From Lachnospiraceae bacterium (GTDB taxonomy: Bacteria; Bacillota; Clostridia; Lachnospirales; Lachnospiraceae), in the NCBI GenBank assembly GCA_022845955.1, contig AP025576.1, positions 4,836,001 through 4,900,000 of the forward strand: a stretch of 64,000 nucleotides of DNA, read 5' to 3'. The stretch's first letter is position 1; every line of letters begins with the position of its first letter. A program made the position numbers and the translations under genes. Positions 63,002 through 64,000 of this stretch are shown piece after piece. The notes under the pieces were generated by a model, which saw nothing but the letters and a program-made list of their open reading frames with translations, was not told the origin of the DNA and ran no database searches.

Positions 63002-64000
63002 ATGTCTGCCGACAATCTTGTCAACCTGCTGAACGCTTTGACGGAAACAAGCATTTATGTCATTGAGGAAAACAGCCATAAGCTGTTGTATTTTAACCAG
63101 CGCTGCCGGGATACCGGGCGGGGAAAAGCCGTTCTTGGTGCAAAATGCCATGAAGTCTGGCCTGAGGTCTGCTCCAACTGCCCTCTGAAAGGAATGGGGA
63201 CGCAATCCTCCAATCATATTGTCTGTTATGATCCCCTGATGAAAACCACAGTGGATGTCACAGCCAACCGCATCATATGGGATGGATACATTCCGGCCGT
63301 TGTAATTACGGCAACTCCTCACCGGCTGAATTTCGAGGAGGAACAGGGCCTTCAGAAAATCGAAAAAATGTATGCACAAAGCCTTGTTACCGTTTTTGGG
63401 GAATGCATTATTGCCAATCTGACTTCTGATTATTATGTCAACTGTCAAAAGGATTCCATGTGGACAACTATTCCGGAGCAAGGCAATTTCGGAGAAGAAA
63501 ACAGAAAATATTCCAGATTGGTCATACATCCGGAGGATTTGGATACCTTCCATGAATATTTTTCCAGGGAAGGGATGCTGCGTATCTTCGGCCAGGGGAA
63601 AAAACAAATTTCCCAGAGACTGCGCCGCAGGAGCAATGACGGCAGCTATCATATGGTGGAATTCACTTCGGTAAGAATTGAGCAGCTGGGTAATGATGAA
63701 TGCTGGTGTGTGCTGGTATTTCGGGATATTCAGGATGAGTTTCTGCAGGAACAGCAGCGGAGCGTGGAGATCAGCCAGCTTGCCACAGCCGCCAAGATCG
63801 CTTACCAGATGCTGATTTCCGTGAATCTGACACAGAATACCTTCCACATGCTGGAATATGACCGTCAACCCATAAAAAATCCCGGAACCCAGGGCCGTTT
63901 CAATACGCTGATTGAAGAGGAGCTTTCCACTGTCCATCCTGATTATAAAGAAGAGTTCAAACGGAAATTTTCCCGGCAGTCGCTGATTGATGCTTTCACA
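63002..64000 (+). CDS. PAS-domain signalling protein, N-terminal part (runs off window)
   Basis: 333 residues without a stop up to the window edge. ATG at 63002 has AGGTG six bases upstream. Residues 5-110 form a PAS domain (TETSIYVIEENSHKLLYFNQ) with a cysteine cluster CHEVWPEVCSNC, seen in PAS proteins of Clostridia that may bind metal or sense redox state. A second PAS-like part spans about 125-240 (RRRSNDGSYHMVEFTSVRI), and a third seems to begin near 255. The output domain is missing; GGDEF/EAL or a kinase is likely in this architecture. A long frame on the opposite strand is its shadow. Confidence 0.75.
   Translation, partial: MSADNLVNLLNALTETSIYVIEENSHKLLYFNQRCRDTGRGKAVLGAKCHEVWPEVCSNCPLKGMGTQSSNHIVCYDPLMKTTVDVTANRIIWDGYIPAVVITATPHRLNFEEEQGLQKIEKMYAQSLVTVFGECIIANLTSDYYVNCQKDSMWTTIPEQGNFGEENRKYSRLVIHPEDLDTFHEYFSREGMLRIFGQGKKQISQRLRRRSNDGSYHMVEFTSVRIEQLGNDECWCVLVFRDIQDEFLQEQQRSVEISQLATAAKIAYQMLISVNLTQNTFHMLEYDRQPIKNPGTQGRFNTLIEEELSTVHPDYKEEFKRKFSRQSLIDAFT

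Noticed and set aside
62936-63937. Long minus-strand open frame of 333 codons
   Set aside because: It is the shadow of the PAS protein on the plus strand, which has a ribosome site, domain motifs and a consistent protein composition.

Overview
The window looks like a chromosomal segment of a gut-type Lachnospiraceae (class Clostridia). The inference rests on the strong AGGAGG ribosome sites, the class Ia nrdAB pair, a DUF4317 protein, the PadR-DUF1700-DUF4097-PspC envelope cluster, and the giant wall-anchored repeat proteins. I cannot name the genus. No rRNA or tRNA gene was seen.

Layout. 1-6.5 kb: the 5' end of a possible MarR-type gene, nrdA-nrdB behind two NrdR-like boxes, a YfcE-like phosphodiesterase and a lipoprotein. 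6.7-10.4 kb: a vitamin B6 locus (pdxS, pdxT, an ECF S component, a pyridoxal/pyridoxamine kinase) interrupted by a 258-bp near-perfect palindrome. 10.5-14.3 kb: a DUF4317 protein, a KdpDE-like two-component pair and a flavin reductase. 14.4-17.7 kb: a minus-strand envelope operon led by a PadR regulator. 17.9-32.9 kb: a tandem duplication of a two-gene unit, each an uncharacterised 156-residue protein followed by a giant surface protein of 1951 or about 2544 residues. 33-39 kb: a methyltransferase, a BTAD-type regulator, a VOC protein, an XRE regulator, a DUF2007-like protein and a GH42 beta-galactosidase. 41.8-45.2 kb: a sugar-acid operon (IlvD/Edd dehydratase, DHDPS-family aldolase, GntR regulator). 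45.3-48.4 kb: an IS66-family element with a miniature relative and a decayed alpha/beta hydrolase gene.

39-62 kb is dominated by one complete type I-C CRISPR-Cas operon (cas3-cas5c-cas8c-cas7c-cas4-cas1-cas2, minus strand) and four arrays. All arrays have the same orientation with the leader at the higher coordinate. Each array has its own repeat stem, but all four leaders carry the same GGTGCGAAT/ATTCGCACC inverted repeat about 125-128 bp from the first repeat. Array 2 has aberrant newest repeats that lost the ATTGAAAT handle. Array 4 carries two almost identical spacers that differ by one synonymous base. A lone AT-rich metallophosphoesterase gene lies between arrays 3 and 4, and a PAS-domain signalling protein runs off the right edge.

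The most unusual points are the aberrant repeats of array 2, the drifted duplicate spacer in array 4, the recombination scar that reveals how the surface-protein unit was duplicated, and the long palindrome in the vitamin B6 locus with a diverged half-copy downstream.
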